A DNA stretch of 41,775 nt from Parvibaculum sp. (lineage in GTDB: Bacteria; Pseudomonadota; Alphaproteobacteria; Parvibaculales; Parvibaculaceae), in NCBI RefSeq assembly GCF_030694575.1, contig NZ_JAUYUS010000006.1, positions 1-41,775 on the forward strand, given 5' to 3'. Position 1 is the stretch's first letter. Each line of letters opens with the position of its first letter. A model generated the notes under the pieces. That model saw only the letters and a list, made by a program, of their open reading frames with translations, ran no database searches and was not told where the DNA came from. Made by a program: the position numbers and the translations under genes. Below are positions 1 through 8,307 of this stretch, piece by piece.

Positions 1-1
1 G

Positions 2-154
2 GGGCCGGATCATACATGGCGCGCCGAAGCCGCCTTGCGCGAAGGTGGCCAGCGCTACGACATCATGGGTTATACGAGGGAGCAGGTGATCGCCGACCTT
101 CTCGGCCAGTATGAGCGCCATATGCACTACCTGAACCTGCATATGACGGGGTAA
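2..154 (+). CDS. 3' end of an unidentified gene (partial)
   Basis: An open frame enters from the left edge and ends at TAA 152-154, giving 50 residues that finish ...HMHYLNLHMTG. Its composition (amphipathic, normal codon use) looks coding, and it lies 74 bp upstream of matB on the same strand. I do not recognise the family from this fragment. A shared operon with matB is possible but unproven. Confidence 0.6.
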   Translation, partial: GPDHTWRAEAALREGGQRYDIMGYTREQVIADLLGQYERHMHYLNLHMTG

Positions 155-228
155 TCTTGCGCCTCGGCAGGTGCGGGTTTGTCCGCGCTCGGCTATAAAG
201 CCGGAACCAGTCCGAAGCCGGAAGCGCC

Positions 229-1755
229 ATGAGCCTCTCCCTCTATACCCTGATCGAAGCCTCTTTCCCCGACGACCGATCCCGCATGGCGCTTGAAGCG
301 CCGGATCGGGCGCACGGCCCGCGCGAATGGTCGTTCGACCGTCTCGCCTCCATGGCCGCGCGCTATGCGGCCTTCTTCGCGGGTCTCGGGCTCAAGCCGG
401 GCGACCGGGTCGCGCTGCAGGCGGAGAAATCGCCGGAGGCGCTTGGCGTCTACCTCGCCTGCCTGCGTGGCGGTTTTGTCTTCCTGCCCATGAATACGGC
501 CTACCGCACGGACGAAATCGACTATCTCGTCGGCGACGCGGAACCCGCGCTCGTCATCTGCGACCCGTCGGCGGAAACCGCCCTGCGCGAGATCGCCGCG
601 CGGCGCGGTACGCCACACGTACTGACGCTCGACGCGGACGCGCATGGAAGCTTTATCGACGTTGTCCTGAAGGTCAGGGATGCATTGCCGCCGGCCGTCT
701 GCGCCGCGAACGATCTCGCCGCGATCCTCTACACCTCGGGCACGACGGGAAAGCCGAAAGGGGCCATGCTGAGCCACGGCAATCTCGCCGCGAACGGCAT
801 TGCGCTTCGCGATGCGTGGCGCTTCACCGAAGATGACGTGCTGCTCCACGCCTTGCCGATCTTCCACGCCCACGGCCTCTTCGTCGCCTGTCACTGTGCG
901 CTGCTGTCGGGTGCGAAAATGATCTGGCAGCAAAAATTCGACCGTGCGGATGTGATCCGCGAATTGCCGCGCGCCACCGCCTTCATGGGCGTGCCGACCT
1001 TCTACACGCGCCTTCTGGCCGGCGATGATTTCAACCGCGATCTCGTCCGGCACATGCGGCTCTTCACCTCCGGCTCCGCGCCTCTCCTCGCCGAAACCTT
1101 CGATGAGTTCCGCGCCCGCACGGGCCACGCGATACTCGAGCGCTACGGCATGACCGAGACGGGAATGAACACCTCCAACCCCTATGACGGCGAACGCCGC
1201 GCGGGCACCGTCGGCTTTCCGCTCCCGGGCGTCGAGGTCCGCGTCGTGAGCGGCGAGGGCGAGCTTCTCGGCAACGGCGAGATCGGCGGCCTGCAAGTGC
1301 GCGGCCCCAATGTCTTCGCCGGCTACTGGCGGATGCCGGAAAAGTCGGCGGAAGAATTCACGCAGGATGGCTGGTTCAGGACGGGCGACGTCGCCATGAT
1401 CGACGCCGACGGTTACGTCCATCTCGTGGGCCGTGCCAAGGACCTCATTATCTCCGGCGGTTTCAACGTCTACCCGAAGGAAATCGAGGAACTGGTCGAC
1501 GAGATGCCGGAGGTGCTCGAATCCGCTATCGTCGGCGTCCCCCATGCCGATTTCGGCGAGGCGGGTGTCGCCGTCGTCGTGCTTCGTCCGGGTCAGGCGC
1601 TTGACGAGGCGACGCTCGTCGGACGCTTGAAGGAACGCATCGCGAATTTCAAGGTGCCGAAGCGCGCCTTCTTCGTCGAAAGCCTGCCCCGCAATACGAT
1701 GGGCAAGGTGCAGAAGAATCTGTTGCGCAACGACTACAAGGACGCCTGCCGCTAA
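229..1755 (+). CDS. matB: Malonyl-CoA synthase MatB (acyl-CoA synthetase family)
   Basis: This cytoplasmic enzyme makes malonyl-CoA from malonate, ATP and CoA through a malonyl-AMP intermediate. The 508 residues carry the full set of adenylate-forming motifs: YTSGTTGKPKG at 168-178, YGMTE at 306-310, TGD at 385-387, a GRAKDLIISGGFN hinge near 401-413, and PRNTMGK with the catalytic lysine K493. The stretches MNTSNPYDGERR, NVYPKEIE and VPHADFGE match what I recall of Rhodopseudomonas MatB, which is of similar length, and favour malonate over fatty acids. The ATG start has a GGAAG element just upstream. The gene ends 6 bp before the convergent receiver gene. No malonyl-CoA decarboxylase or malonate transporter is visible in the window. 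Confidence 0.93.
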   Translation: MSLSLYTLIEASFPDDRSRMALEAPDRAHGPREWSFDRLASMAARYAAFFAGLGLKPGDRVALQAEKSPEALGVYLACLRGGFVFLPMNTAYRTDEIDYLVGDAEPALVICDPSAETALREIAARRGTPHVLTLDADAHGSFIDVVLKVRDALPPAVCAANDLAAILYTSGTTGKPKGAMLSHGNLAANGIALRDAWRFTEDDVLLHALPIFHAHGLFVACHCALLSGAKMIWQQKFDRADVIRELPRATAFMGVPTFYTRLLAGDDFNRDLVRHMRLFTSGSAPLLAETFDEFRARTGHAILERYGMTETGMNTSNPYDGERRAGTVGFPLPGVEVRVVSGEGELLGNGEIGGLQVRGPNVFAGYWRMPEKSAEEFTQDGWFRTGDVAMIDADGYVHLVGRAKDLIISGGFNVYPKEIEELVDEMPEVLESAIVGVPHADFGEAGVAVVVLRPGQALDEATLVGRLKERIANFKVPKRAFFVESLPRNTMGKVQKNLLRNDYKDACR

Positions 1756-1761
1756 CGGGTG

Positions 1762-2289
1762 TTACGCCTTGCGGTCGCTTTCGCGGCGCTTGACGATCGC
1801 CTTGCCGTCGCGGCGCCGGCGATCGGGACCGTTGAACCCTTCGGAGCGGACGATGGCGCGGGGCCGCGTCAGTATGGCTTCGATCCGCTCGATCATCTGC
1901 TGTGCGGAAAAGGGTTTGGAGAGAATTTCCGTCACGCCCGCGTCTCTCGCTTCGATGATCGCGCTGCGTTCGCGCTTCGTCGTCAGGTAGATCACGGGAA
2001 TCTGGTTCAGCTTGTCTTCCTCGGCGAGCCGGATTGCGCGCACGACGGAAAGCCCGTCCAGCGGCGGTTCCAGATCGTCCATGATCGCGAGATCGACCTT
2101 GCCGCGCATCAGTGCGGCCAGCGCGTCCTCGCCCGAGCGGGCACTCACGATATTGCGGATGCCGATCCCGCCCAGAACACCGCGCAGCAGGGTCGCCATG
2201 TGAAGCGTGTCCTCGACGAGAAGCACACCAAGCTGCGAATAGGTTTCGGGGCTGATTGTGGGTCTGCGGGTTTCGGCTCGCTGCGACAT
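1762..2289 (-). CDS. Single-domain response regulator with GPDRRR tail
   Basis: A CheY-like receiver of 175 residues. The acidic pair is E26-D27, the likely phosphoacceptor is D71 in the IMDDLEPP segment, the switch threonines are T103/T104, and the conserved lysine is K125 in LSKPF. There is no DNA-binding output domain. Instead, a basic C-terminal tail containing GPDRRRR (about 154-160) follows, an arrangement I associate with alphaproteobacterial stand-alone receivers. It lies 99 bp downstream of the glycosyltransferase on the same strand, so the two may be transcribed together. No cognate kinase is adjacent; the kinase at 11.3-13.2 kb is separated by many genes. A protein-protein signalling role is inferred. 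Confidence 0.9.
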   Translation of the reverse strand: MSQRAETRRPTISPETYSQLGVLLVEDTLHMATLLRGVLGGIGIRNIVSARSGEDALAALMRGKVDLAIMDDLEPPLDGLSVVRAIRLAEEDKLNQIPVIYLTTKRERSAIIEARDAGVTEILSKPFSAQQMIERIEAILTRPRAIVRSEGFNGPDRRRRDGKAIVKRRESDRKA

Positions 2290-2388
2290 CTGGATTCTCT
2301 CACGCTTGTCCGGGGTGACGCCGCCAATATGAGGGAAAGTCTTTAGCGATTGGTTAGTGCCGGACGGAAAAATGGCCGGAAACCGCGC

Positions 2389-4359
2389 CTACCGGTCGCC
2401 CGCCCCCAGCCGGCTTTCCATCATGCGGCTGATGCCGTGATTGGTCTTCTCCCAGTGGAAGGGTCGGGTAAGGAGCTGCCAGAGCGCCTTGTACGCCGCT
2501 GCCGAGATCAGCAGCCAATAGGCGGGCATCATCCATGTATGCGCGAAAAGCTGGGGCAGGCCGCGCGCCGAAACGGCCGCAAGCCCGGCGCAGATCGCCA
2601 GCGAATAGCCCGAAACCAAAACCAGCAGATGAAAGAATGTGAGACCCGAGATGCCTCCGAAATCGGCGGTCAGGCCGTTACGGGCGAGCGATACGGCGAT
2701 GGCGATATAGAGAAAGGGATGTATGAGGCTTGAAAGCGTCGAGCCGCCGACCAGAACCTGAAATCCGACAAAACCGCGCAGTCCGAGCGCCCGGTACAGC
2801 CGGATCGGATGGCGCATGCGCACGAGATAGGTCTGCATCCAGCCCTTGATCCAGCGTGAGCGTTGCCGGATCCAGTTCGGCAGGCTGCAATTGGCCTCCT
2901 CCTCGGTGGTCGAACGGATGATCCCGCAGCGATAGCCATGCAGCGCGAAACGCATCCCGAGGTCGGCGTCCTCGGTCACATTGTTCGGATCCCACGCACC
3001 GGCCTTCCGCAACAGCTCGGTGCGGAAATGGGTCGATGTTCCCCCGAGCGGTATCGGCAGCTGCAACCGCGCCATTGTCGGCAGCAGCAGGTCGAAGAAG
3101 GCCGCATATTCGATCGCGAATTGCCGCGTGAGCCAGTTCTCGTTCCAGTTGTAATAGTTGAGTTGGGCCTGCACACAGGCAAGGTTGTCGTCGCCGAGCC
3201 TGAACGCGGCGACCGCCTTTTTCAGTTGTCCGGGGTCCGGCGTGTCCTCCGCGTCGTAGATCACGAGGAATTCACCGCGCGCGAAAGGCAGCGCGAAATT
3301 GCAGGCCTTTGGCTTTGTGCGCGGGAAGCTCGTCGGCACCACGATGAATTCGAAATGATCCGGCAGCTTCAGCGCCTTCGCCGCTTCATAGGTCTCCCGG
3401 TCGCTCTCCTCGAAAATCAGCTTGATGTCGAGCTTCGACGCGGGATAGTCCAGCGCGCGCAACGCCGCCGCGAGAACGGGCAGCACGCGCGCCTCGCGAA
3501 AGAGAGGCACCATTACCGTATAGACGGGAAGGTCCTTGTCCGCCGGCACGCCGTAATTCGCATGAGCGAGTTCCTCGGCAGTCGGCGGCGCCATGAGCCC
3601 GATGAAAATCGACAGGTAGCGCAAGCCGGCAATTGCGAGAAAGACGATGCCGAGCATCACATTCGCCACGGTCAGGAGCTGCCCCGGCACCGTGAGAAAA
3701 CCTGCAAGCAGGAAAAGGGCGAGGCCGGCGAGGAAAATTCCCTGCGGCCGCGACAAACGGTGCGCGGCGGAACTCTCCGGCATTTGCCGGCGGAGGTCGA
3801 AAATCGCCCGGTCCGTCAGCGCCTCGCCGAATTCGCGCGTAACGGTGCGGCTGATGTCGCGCGGCGACGTCACGAATACCGGCAGTCGCCGCCCTTCATG
3901 GCCGGCGATAGCCTCGCGCGATGCGTCCGGATTTGCGGCCACATAGATCGTCTCGCCGGCACGCCGTCGCCACGGCATGCACAATTCTCGAAGATAGAAA
4001 TCGAGCCTCTCGGATTTCACCAGCGCCGTGTCGTGCGGCTCCGCCAGCATGTCGACATAGGGCAGGCCGCGCTGCCGTCCGTAGAGCCGCGCCACGTCCG
4101 CCACGCGCATCGCGCCGATGCTCACCAGTACCGCGCCGAGTGGCCCGCCCCAGCGTCCTTGCTGCTCCAGGGCCGGCGCCAGCGCGTCCGGCGCCATCAG
4201 ACCCTCCGCAACGGCCATTTCGCCGATCAGCGGACGCGAGCCAGGCTGCGCTCGCCCGCGCGGACGCCGACGGCCAAAAGCCTCTTTCGCGGGCGATGAC
4301 GATGCATCGCCCCTGTTGCTCCACGTTTCTCGCAATTCCGGCCTCGGCCCCGCACCCAA
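2389..4359 (-). CDS. Family 2 glycosyltransferase with N-terminal MshEN-like domain
   Basis: This is a 656-residue membrane glycosyltransferase. Residues about 40-185 resemble the GspE/MshE N-terminal domain (RPLIGEMAVAEG... and LGAVLVSIGAM), a fold that binds cyclic di-GMP in MshE. Two membrane helices follow (about 195-250), then a GT-A domain with DAED at 369-372, TEDAD at 462-466 and QRSRW at 499-503. The C-terminus has about four membrane helices. This matches processive BcsA-like GT2 enzymes that build exopolysaccharide. No ATPase Walker motif follows the MshEN part, so it is not a secretion ATPase. The polymer made is unknown. The long basic N-terminus (1-40) means the true start could be slightly downstream. 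Confidence 0.88.
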   Translation of the reverse strand: MGAGPRPELRETWSNRGDASSSPAKEAFGRRRPRGRAQPGSRPLIGEMAVAEGLMAPDALAPALEQQGRWGGPLGAVLVSIGAMRVADVARLYGRQRGLPYVDMLAEPHDTALVKSERLDFYLRELCMPWRRRAGETIYVAANPDASREAIAGHEGRRLPVFVTSPRDISRTVTREFGEALTDRAIFDLRRQMPESSAAHRLSRPQGIFLAGLALFLLAGFLTVPGQLLTVANVMLGIVFLAIAGLRYLSIFIGLMAPPTAEELAHANYGVPADKDLPVYTVMVPLFREARVLPVLAAALRALDYPASKLDIKLIFEESDRETYEAAKALKLPDHFEFIVVPTSFPRTKPKACNFALPFARGEFLVIYDAEDTPDPGQLKKAVAAFRLGDDNLACVQAQLNYYNWNENWLTRQFAIEYAAFFDLLLPTMARLQLPIPLGGTSTHFRTELLRKAGAWDPNNVTEDADLGMRFALHGYRCGIIRSTTEEEANCSLPNWIRQRSRWIKGWMQTYLVRMRHPIRLYRALGLRGFVGFQVLVGGSTLSSLIHPFLYIAIAVSLARNGLTADFGGISGLTFFHLLVLVSGYSLAICAGLAAVSARGLPQLFAHTWMMPAYWLLISAAAYKALWQLLTRPFHWEKTNHGISRMMESRLGAGDR

Positions 4360-4414
4360 GCAGTGTCGTTTGATAAAATCGAAAGCGCAGGGACGAGCCT
4401 AACAAGGCCCTTTA

Positions 4415-4422
4415 TTAACCAT
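4415..4422 (+). promoter_or_regulatory. Possible CtrA half-site (TTAACCAT)
   Basis: The 8-bp sequence TTAACCAT lies 56 bp upstream of the glycosyltransferase start in the 216-bp divergent gap (4360-4575). It equals the CtrA half-site described for Caulobacter. A single half-site of this length is weak evidence. Nothing else is recognisable in the gap. Confidence 0.25.
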
Positions 4423-4575
4423 ATAGTCCGAAGGGTCAGACGGGGCATAAACCTTGCTTTTCGGGGAGGGAGCGCCCTCCGTTTCCCGTGCTGACGCGAG
4501 ACGGGGAGAGCGGGCGTGTCATAATGAAACAAGGATGATGCACCATTTGGGGGCGGCATCGATCGGGCGGGCGCA

Positions 4576-5523
4576 ATGCGGTTTCTTCTCTACCTGAACC
4601 TGATAGCGATCGTCATCGTGGCCGGTGCGCTTGCCCGGCTGTACGAGGGCGCGCCGCTGCCCTGGGCCGAGGCGAGGCTCGAACGGCCCGCGCCGGCCGC
4701 GACGATGCCCTCGGCGGTGGAGGCGCCGCAGCCTTCCGCACCCATCTCGATCGATCTGGTCGTGGCCCTGCAGCTGCCGCTGCCGAACCCGGAGAGGACG
4801 CCCGCCGATGCGGCTCCCCGTCGCTTCCGCCTGCTCACCGAGGGCGACTACCCGCCATTCAACTATCGCGACGAAACGGGAGCCTTGGCCGGCTTCGATG
4901 TCGAGCTTGCGGGTGCGATCTGCGAACGTCTGAAGGCCGTCTGCAGCTTTGAGGCGAGGTCATGGGGACAATTGCTGCCGGCGCTGAAAAGCGGCGAGGG
5001 GGATGCTGTCATCGCCTCATTGCTGATCCCCGTGCCGGGCCGTGAAAGTCCCGCCGCCGATGGAGAGATCGTCTTCACCGACAGTTATTACTCAACGCCG
5101 GGCCGGTTCGCCGCGCGGAAAAGCGGCACGGTGTCATCCACGGCGCTTGCCGGGCGCCGCATCGCGGTTCAGGCCGGCTCGGTGCATCAGGCTTTCGCGC
5201 TGTCCCGCTTCCCCAATGCGCGCCTTCTCGCGTTTCCCACGCCCGAGCACGCCGCGGCCGCGCTGTCGGACGGCGAGGCCGATCTTCTGTTCGGGGACCG
5301 CAACGCGCTCCTGCGCTGGACGTCGGGCGCGGCCGGTGCGTGCTGCCGGCTTGTCGGCCCGGATTACGCAGACCCGGCCTATTTCGGGCAGGGCGCGGGC
5401 ATTGCATTTCGTGCCGGGGATGCCGCCTTGCGCGACGAATTTGATACGGCTCTTTCGGCGCTCGTCGCCGACGGCACCTATGCGCGCATCAGCGCGCGTT
5501 ACTTCACCGCCAGCATTTACTGA
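4576..5523 (+). CDS. Extracellular solute-binding protein, family 3
   Basis: A 315-residue protein with an N-terminal hydrophobic segment (about 3-21) that could be an uncleaved anchor or a signal peptide; no lipobox is seen. From about residue 78 it reads as an SBP_bac_3 amino-acid-binding fold: FRLLTEGDYPPFNYRD, GFDVELAGAICERL, SWGQLLPALKSGEGDAVIAS and a C-terminal ...ADGTYARISARYF. A Pro-rich linker (about 32-77) separates anchor and domain. No ABC permease or ATPase genes are adjacent, so it is an orphan. It may act as a sensor or periplasmic scavenger; the ligand cannot be read from sequence. It converges on the phosphatase gene with an 8-bp gap. Confidence 0.85.
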   Translation: MRFLLYLNLIAIVIVAGALARLYEGAPLPWAEARLERPAPAATMPSAVEAPQPSAPISIDLVVALQLPLPNPERTPADAAPRRFRLLTEGDYPPFNYRDETGALAGFDVELAGAICERLKAVCSFEARSWGQLLPALKSGEGDAVIASLLIPVPGRESPAADGEIVFTDSYYSTPGRFAARKSGTVSSTALAGRRIAVQAGSVHQAFALSRFPNARLLAFPTPEHAAAALSDGEADLLFGDRNALLRWTSGAAGACCRLVGPDYADPAYFGQGAGIAFRAGDAALRDEFDTALSALVADGTYARISARYFTASIY

Positions 5524-5531
5524 GGCGGCTC

Positions 5532-6071
5532 TCAGCTCCTCTCTTCGGCGCCTTCCGTCATCAGATCGCGTGGACGGACGAAGAAGACAGTGCGTGCGGT
5601 CCCTTCCTTGATTTTCGTCCAGTCGTCGACGTCGAACTCGAACACGATGAACCCGCCGGTCGGCACGCCATGCGCGATGCGCAGCGCCGTCTCCTCGTCA
5701 GGGTCGTCGGCCAGCGCCATCGCCAGCAGCACTAGCCCCGGATTATGCGCAACGACGAGGAGCGTCTCCGCCTCCGGCGGCGCGCCGTGAACTTCCTCCA
5801 GCATCTTGTCCGGCATCGCGTGATAAAGCTCGTCGCGATAGATGATCGGCACCCGGCGCCCCAGCGCCTCGCGAAGCGGCGCACAGGTCGCGGTCGCGCG
5901 CGCGGCGGTCGAACACAGCACGGTGTCGGGCCGGTAGGGCGATTTTGCGATGTACTGGGCCATGAAGTTGGCCGCCCTCGTGCCGCGCGCGTTGAGCGGC
6001 CTGTTGAAATCGTCGCTGGACGGATCGCTCCAGTCCGATTTCGCGTGGCGCAGCAGGCAAAGTCGTTTCAT
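5532..6071 (-). CDS. SixA-like histidine phosphatase
   Basis: A 179-residue protein of the histidine phosphatase superfamily, SixA branch: MKRLCLLRHAKSDW with the phosphohistidine H9 in the RHA motif, STAARA around R58, and VAHNPG with H109. These enzymes remove phosphate from phosphohistidine or small phospho-substrates. The ATG at 6071 is chosen because the RHA motif follows directly, the normal N-terminus of the family; the frame stays open far upstream but overlaps the desaturase gene. Start and upstream stop overlap by 4 bp (ATGA at 6068-6071), which implies translational coupling. The target is unknown. Confidence 0.9.
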   Translation of the reverse strand: MKRLCLLRHAKSDWSDPSSDDFNRPLNARGTRAANFMAQYIAKSPYRPDTVLCSTAARATATCAPLREALGRRVPIIYRDELYHAMPDKMLEEVHGAPPEAETLLVVAHNPGLVLLAMALADDPDEETALRIAHGVPTGGFIVFEFDVDDWTKIKEGTARTVFFVRPRDLMTEGAEERS

Positions 6072-6922
6072 GTCGTAGGCTCCCGGCTTCCCTCGTCCGG
6101 CAAGGGCCCGCCCGATAGAGTGTCGTTTGAAAATGGATTCCAGAGGCTCCAGCCCAGCCCCGACGGCAATGGCGCCGGAAAGGCCGAAAGCCCCAGCCGC
6201 ATCTCCTTGTGCCCGTCGCGGGGCTGCGGCCTGTAGGTTCCGAACAGCCTGTCCCACAAGGAAAGGCTGAAACCGAAATTGGTGTCGTGCTCGTCGCGGT
6301 GAACCGAATGATGCACCCTGTGCATGTCCGGTGTCACGATCAGCCACCGCAGCACGCGGTCCGCCGTCGCGCCGAGATCGACATTGGAATGGTTGAACAT
6401 CGCCGTCGCATTCAGCACCACCTCGAACAGGATGACGGCGGCGGCGGGCGCTCCGATAAGCGCGACCGCCGCCATCTTTATCCCCATGCTGAGCAGGATT
6501 TCGATGGGGTGAAACCGCACACCCGTCGTCACGTCGACATCGGTGTCGGCATGATGCACACGGTGCAGCCGCCACAGCAGCCCGACACGGTGGAAGACCA
6601 CATGCTGCGCATAGACGAGCGCATCGAGCGCCAGCAGCGATACGCAGAAGGCGAGAGCATAAGGCACGTCCAGCCAGTGGAAGAGCCCGAAGCCGCGCCT
6701 CTCCGCTTCCAGGGCCACACCGGCCGCGAGCAGCGGCACGGCGATGCGGAGCAGGATCGTGCCGGCACCGGCAAGCGCAAGGTTGGTCAGCCAGCGCCGC
6801 CCGCGCGGGCTTCCCGGTGCCCGCCTCGGCGACAGCGTCTCCCACAGCGCCATCAGCGCCAGCACCCCGGCAAAGGCACCGAACCGAAGGACCGGTTCGT
6901 GAAGGGTGAGAAAATCATGCAT
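6068..6922 (-). CDS. Sterol desaturase / fatty acid hydroxylase family protein
   Basis: A 284-residue integral membrane di-iron protein. The histidine clusters expected of the family are present: HRVHH at 120-124, H138 in FHPIE, FNHSN, and HRVHH at 201-205 followed by DEHDTNFG. Several hydrophobic helices surround them. Family members hydroxylate or desaturate lipids, sterols or hopanoids using O2. No sterol or hopanoid genes are visible nearby, so the substrate is open. It is the upstream partner of the SixA-like phosphatase (4-bp overlap). The upstream gap (6923-7087) contains a GC-rich inverted repeat near 6945-6970 but no clear promoter. Confidence 0.9.
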   Translation of the reverse strand: MHDFLTLHEPVLRFGAFAGVLALMALWETLSPRRAPGSPRGRRWLTNLALAGAGTILLRIAVPLLAAGVALEAERRGFGLFHWLDVPYALAFCVSLLALDALVYAQHVVFHRVGLLWRLHRVHHADTDVDVTTGVRFHPIEILLSMGIKMAAVALIGAPAAAVILFEVVLNATAMFNHSNVDLGATADRVLRWLIVTPDMHRVHHSVHRDEHDTNFGFSLSLWDRLFGTYRPQPRDGHKEMRLGLSAFPAPLPSGLGWSLWNPFSNDTLSGGPLPDEGSREPTT

Positions 6923-7087
6923 CGAAAATCGGCACGCCCTTGACTGACCCGCCCGGTTGCGCGGGCGGTCGAAAATGTACCCGGACTATAGAGCGGCCCG
7001 GGCCACAAGAAAAAGGCCGCTTCGGGCCGCCTTGAGCTAGAATGGCCCGCCGCGACTCAATGGCGCGGCTCTTCGAGGGCTGCTGCA

Positions 7088-7864
7088 ATGCCGTGGCGCG
7101 TTGTTTCCTGCTGCTTCCTGTTTCTGTTTCTCGCCTGTCCGGACCGAGCGTCCGCGCAGGAGGACGCCGATATGGGCGCCGAGATAGGCGCCGTCGCGGC
7201 GGAGGCGGCGGCCGAAGCCGACGGCCGCCGTGAGCGCGTAACGGGCGATGAAACCTTCCAGGGCGGCTTCGTCTGCCTGTCTCCCGCGGGAGCGGGCGAT
7301 ATGGGCCCCATCGTCTGCGAAAGCCAGATCAACCCCGTGCTGCCCGCTTTCCATTTCTCCCTTGCCTGGCACCTCGATCCGCAGAACCGCGACCGCGTGA
7401 TCGACAGCATTTCCATCCGCCAGAAGGGCAAGGCGGCCCCCTTCCAGGTCATCTCGGATACCGGCTCCTCCGCCATCCAGGAGATCGACAATAACGGCTT
7501 CGAGATGATCGACGTCGATTTCGACGGCTATCTCGACATGCGGCTGATCGCGCAGATCGCCGCCGGACCCAACGTGCTCTACCGCAACTGGCTCTGGTCG
7601 AAAGATGAAATGCGCTTCGTGGAAAACGCCGCGCTCGACGAAATCGTGTCGCCTGATTTCGATCCCGAAACACAGGAAATTCTCAGCCGCTGGCGCTCGA
7701 GCGCGGCGGAAGGCGGCGTCGACGTCTATACATGGGACGGCGCGACCCCGGTCCTGATCCACCGCGAAGCCGACAGGTATGACGGCCCCGCGCGCTGCAC
7801 CCGCACTTTCTTCGACCGCATCGGTGGCGAACTGAGGAAAACCGGCGAAGGCACCTGTACCTGA
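7088..7864 (+). CDS. Secreted protein of unknown function (XAC2610/FG-GAP-like)
   Basis: A 258-residue protein with a signal peptide (hydrophobic core about 6-17, cleavage expected near RASA-QE, residue 24). The middle has NNGFEMIDVDFDGYLDMRLI, a calcium-loop/VCBS-like D-x-D-x-D segment as in XAC2610-type secreted proteins, followed by a YRNWLW segment and a C-terminal beta-rich part. The protein should be periplasmic or exported. It converges with the TerB-like gene, 3 bp apart. The family name is tentative and no enzymatic motif is visible. Confidence 0.75.
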   Translation: MPWRVVSCCFLFLFLACPDRASAQEDADMGAEIGAVAAEAAAEADGRRERVTGDETFQGGFVCLSPAGAGDMGPIVCESQINPVLPAFHFSLAWHLDPQNRDRVIDSISIRQKGKAAPFQVISDTGSSAIQEIDNNGFEMIDVDFDGYLDMRLIAQIAAGPNVLYRNWLWSKDEMRFVENAALDEIVSPDFDPETQEILSRWRSSAAEGGVDVYTWDGATPVLIHREADRYDGPARCTRTFFDRIGGELRKTGEGTCT

Positions 7865-7867
7865 AAT

Positions 7868-8278
7868 CTAGAGCGGCATGTGCCGTGCGCGCGCGCCCCG
7901 TTCGATGGCGGCGGCGGTGAGCTTGTCCACGTCGAGCGTCTCGCGCAGCAATTGCATCAGGCGGATTTCCTCCGCGCCGACCGACAGGTCCGCCGCCGCG
8001 ATTTCCACGGCAAGCGCATAGCCCGTCTCGCGCATATGCGGCGGCAGCGCGTCCCGCACCAGGCCGAACACGGCATCGAGCCCGCCATCCTCCTGCAGGA
8101 TCGCGGCGCATTCCTTGGCCACCGGGATCAGCCGCTCCTCGTTGAACTCGCGAAAGGCCGGCAGCGTCCGCACGATCGTGCCGATGTCGCGCAGTTCATT
8201 GTCGCTCATCGCGCGGTCCACCGCGCTCATCGTGACCATGATGTAGATCAGGGCATTCTCGGGAGAAATCGTCGACAT
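7868..8278 (-). CDS. TerB-like (tellurite resistance TerB) protein
   Basis: A small helical protein of 136 residues. The MSTISPENALIYIMVTMSAVD start, the acidic DNEL near the first helices, and the AAADLSVGAEEIRLMQLL repeat fit the TerB/DUF533 helical fold, which binds metal in some members. ATG 8278 is chosen because the family N-terminus begins there; the frame upstream overlaps the helicase. It lies 29 bp downstream of the DinG-like gene on the same strand, so probably in one transcript. Its function is unknown, and a tellurite role should not be assumed from the family name. Confidence 0.82.
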   Translation of the reverse strand: MSTISPENALIYIMVTMSAVDRAMSDNELRDIGTIVRTLPAFREFNEERLIPVAKECAAILQEDGGLDAVFGLVRDALPPHMRETGYALAVEIAAADLSVGAEEIRLMQLLRETLDVDKLTAAAIERGARARHMPL

Positions 8279-8307
8279 TTGGCTTCCTTGCTCGATTTGC
8301 GGGGAGC

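Noticed and set aside
2863-4299. Long plus-strand frame over the glycosyltransferase
   Set aside because: Same GC-skew effect; no signal, motif or ribosome site, and it is wholly opposite a confident gene.
5532-6845. 437-residue version of the SixA-like protein
   Set aside because: The extra N-terminus is the desaturase gene read in another frame; the RHA motif start at 6071 fits the family.
6999-7032. Hairpin AGGCCGC-TTCGG-GCCGCCT with an A/T run
   Set aside because: It would terminate minus-strand transcripts, but no minus-strand gene ends there, and the stem has a mismatch.
7868-8278. TerB-like gene as a tellurite-resistance marker
   Set aside because: Only the fold name supports this; no terZACDE genes are present and TerB-like proteins are common without resistance.
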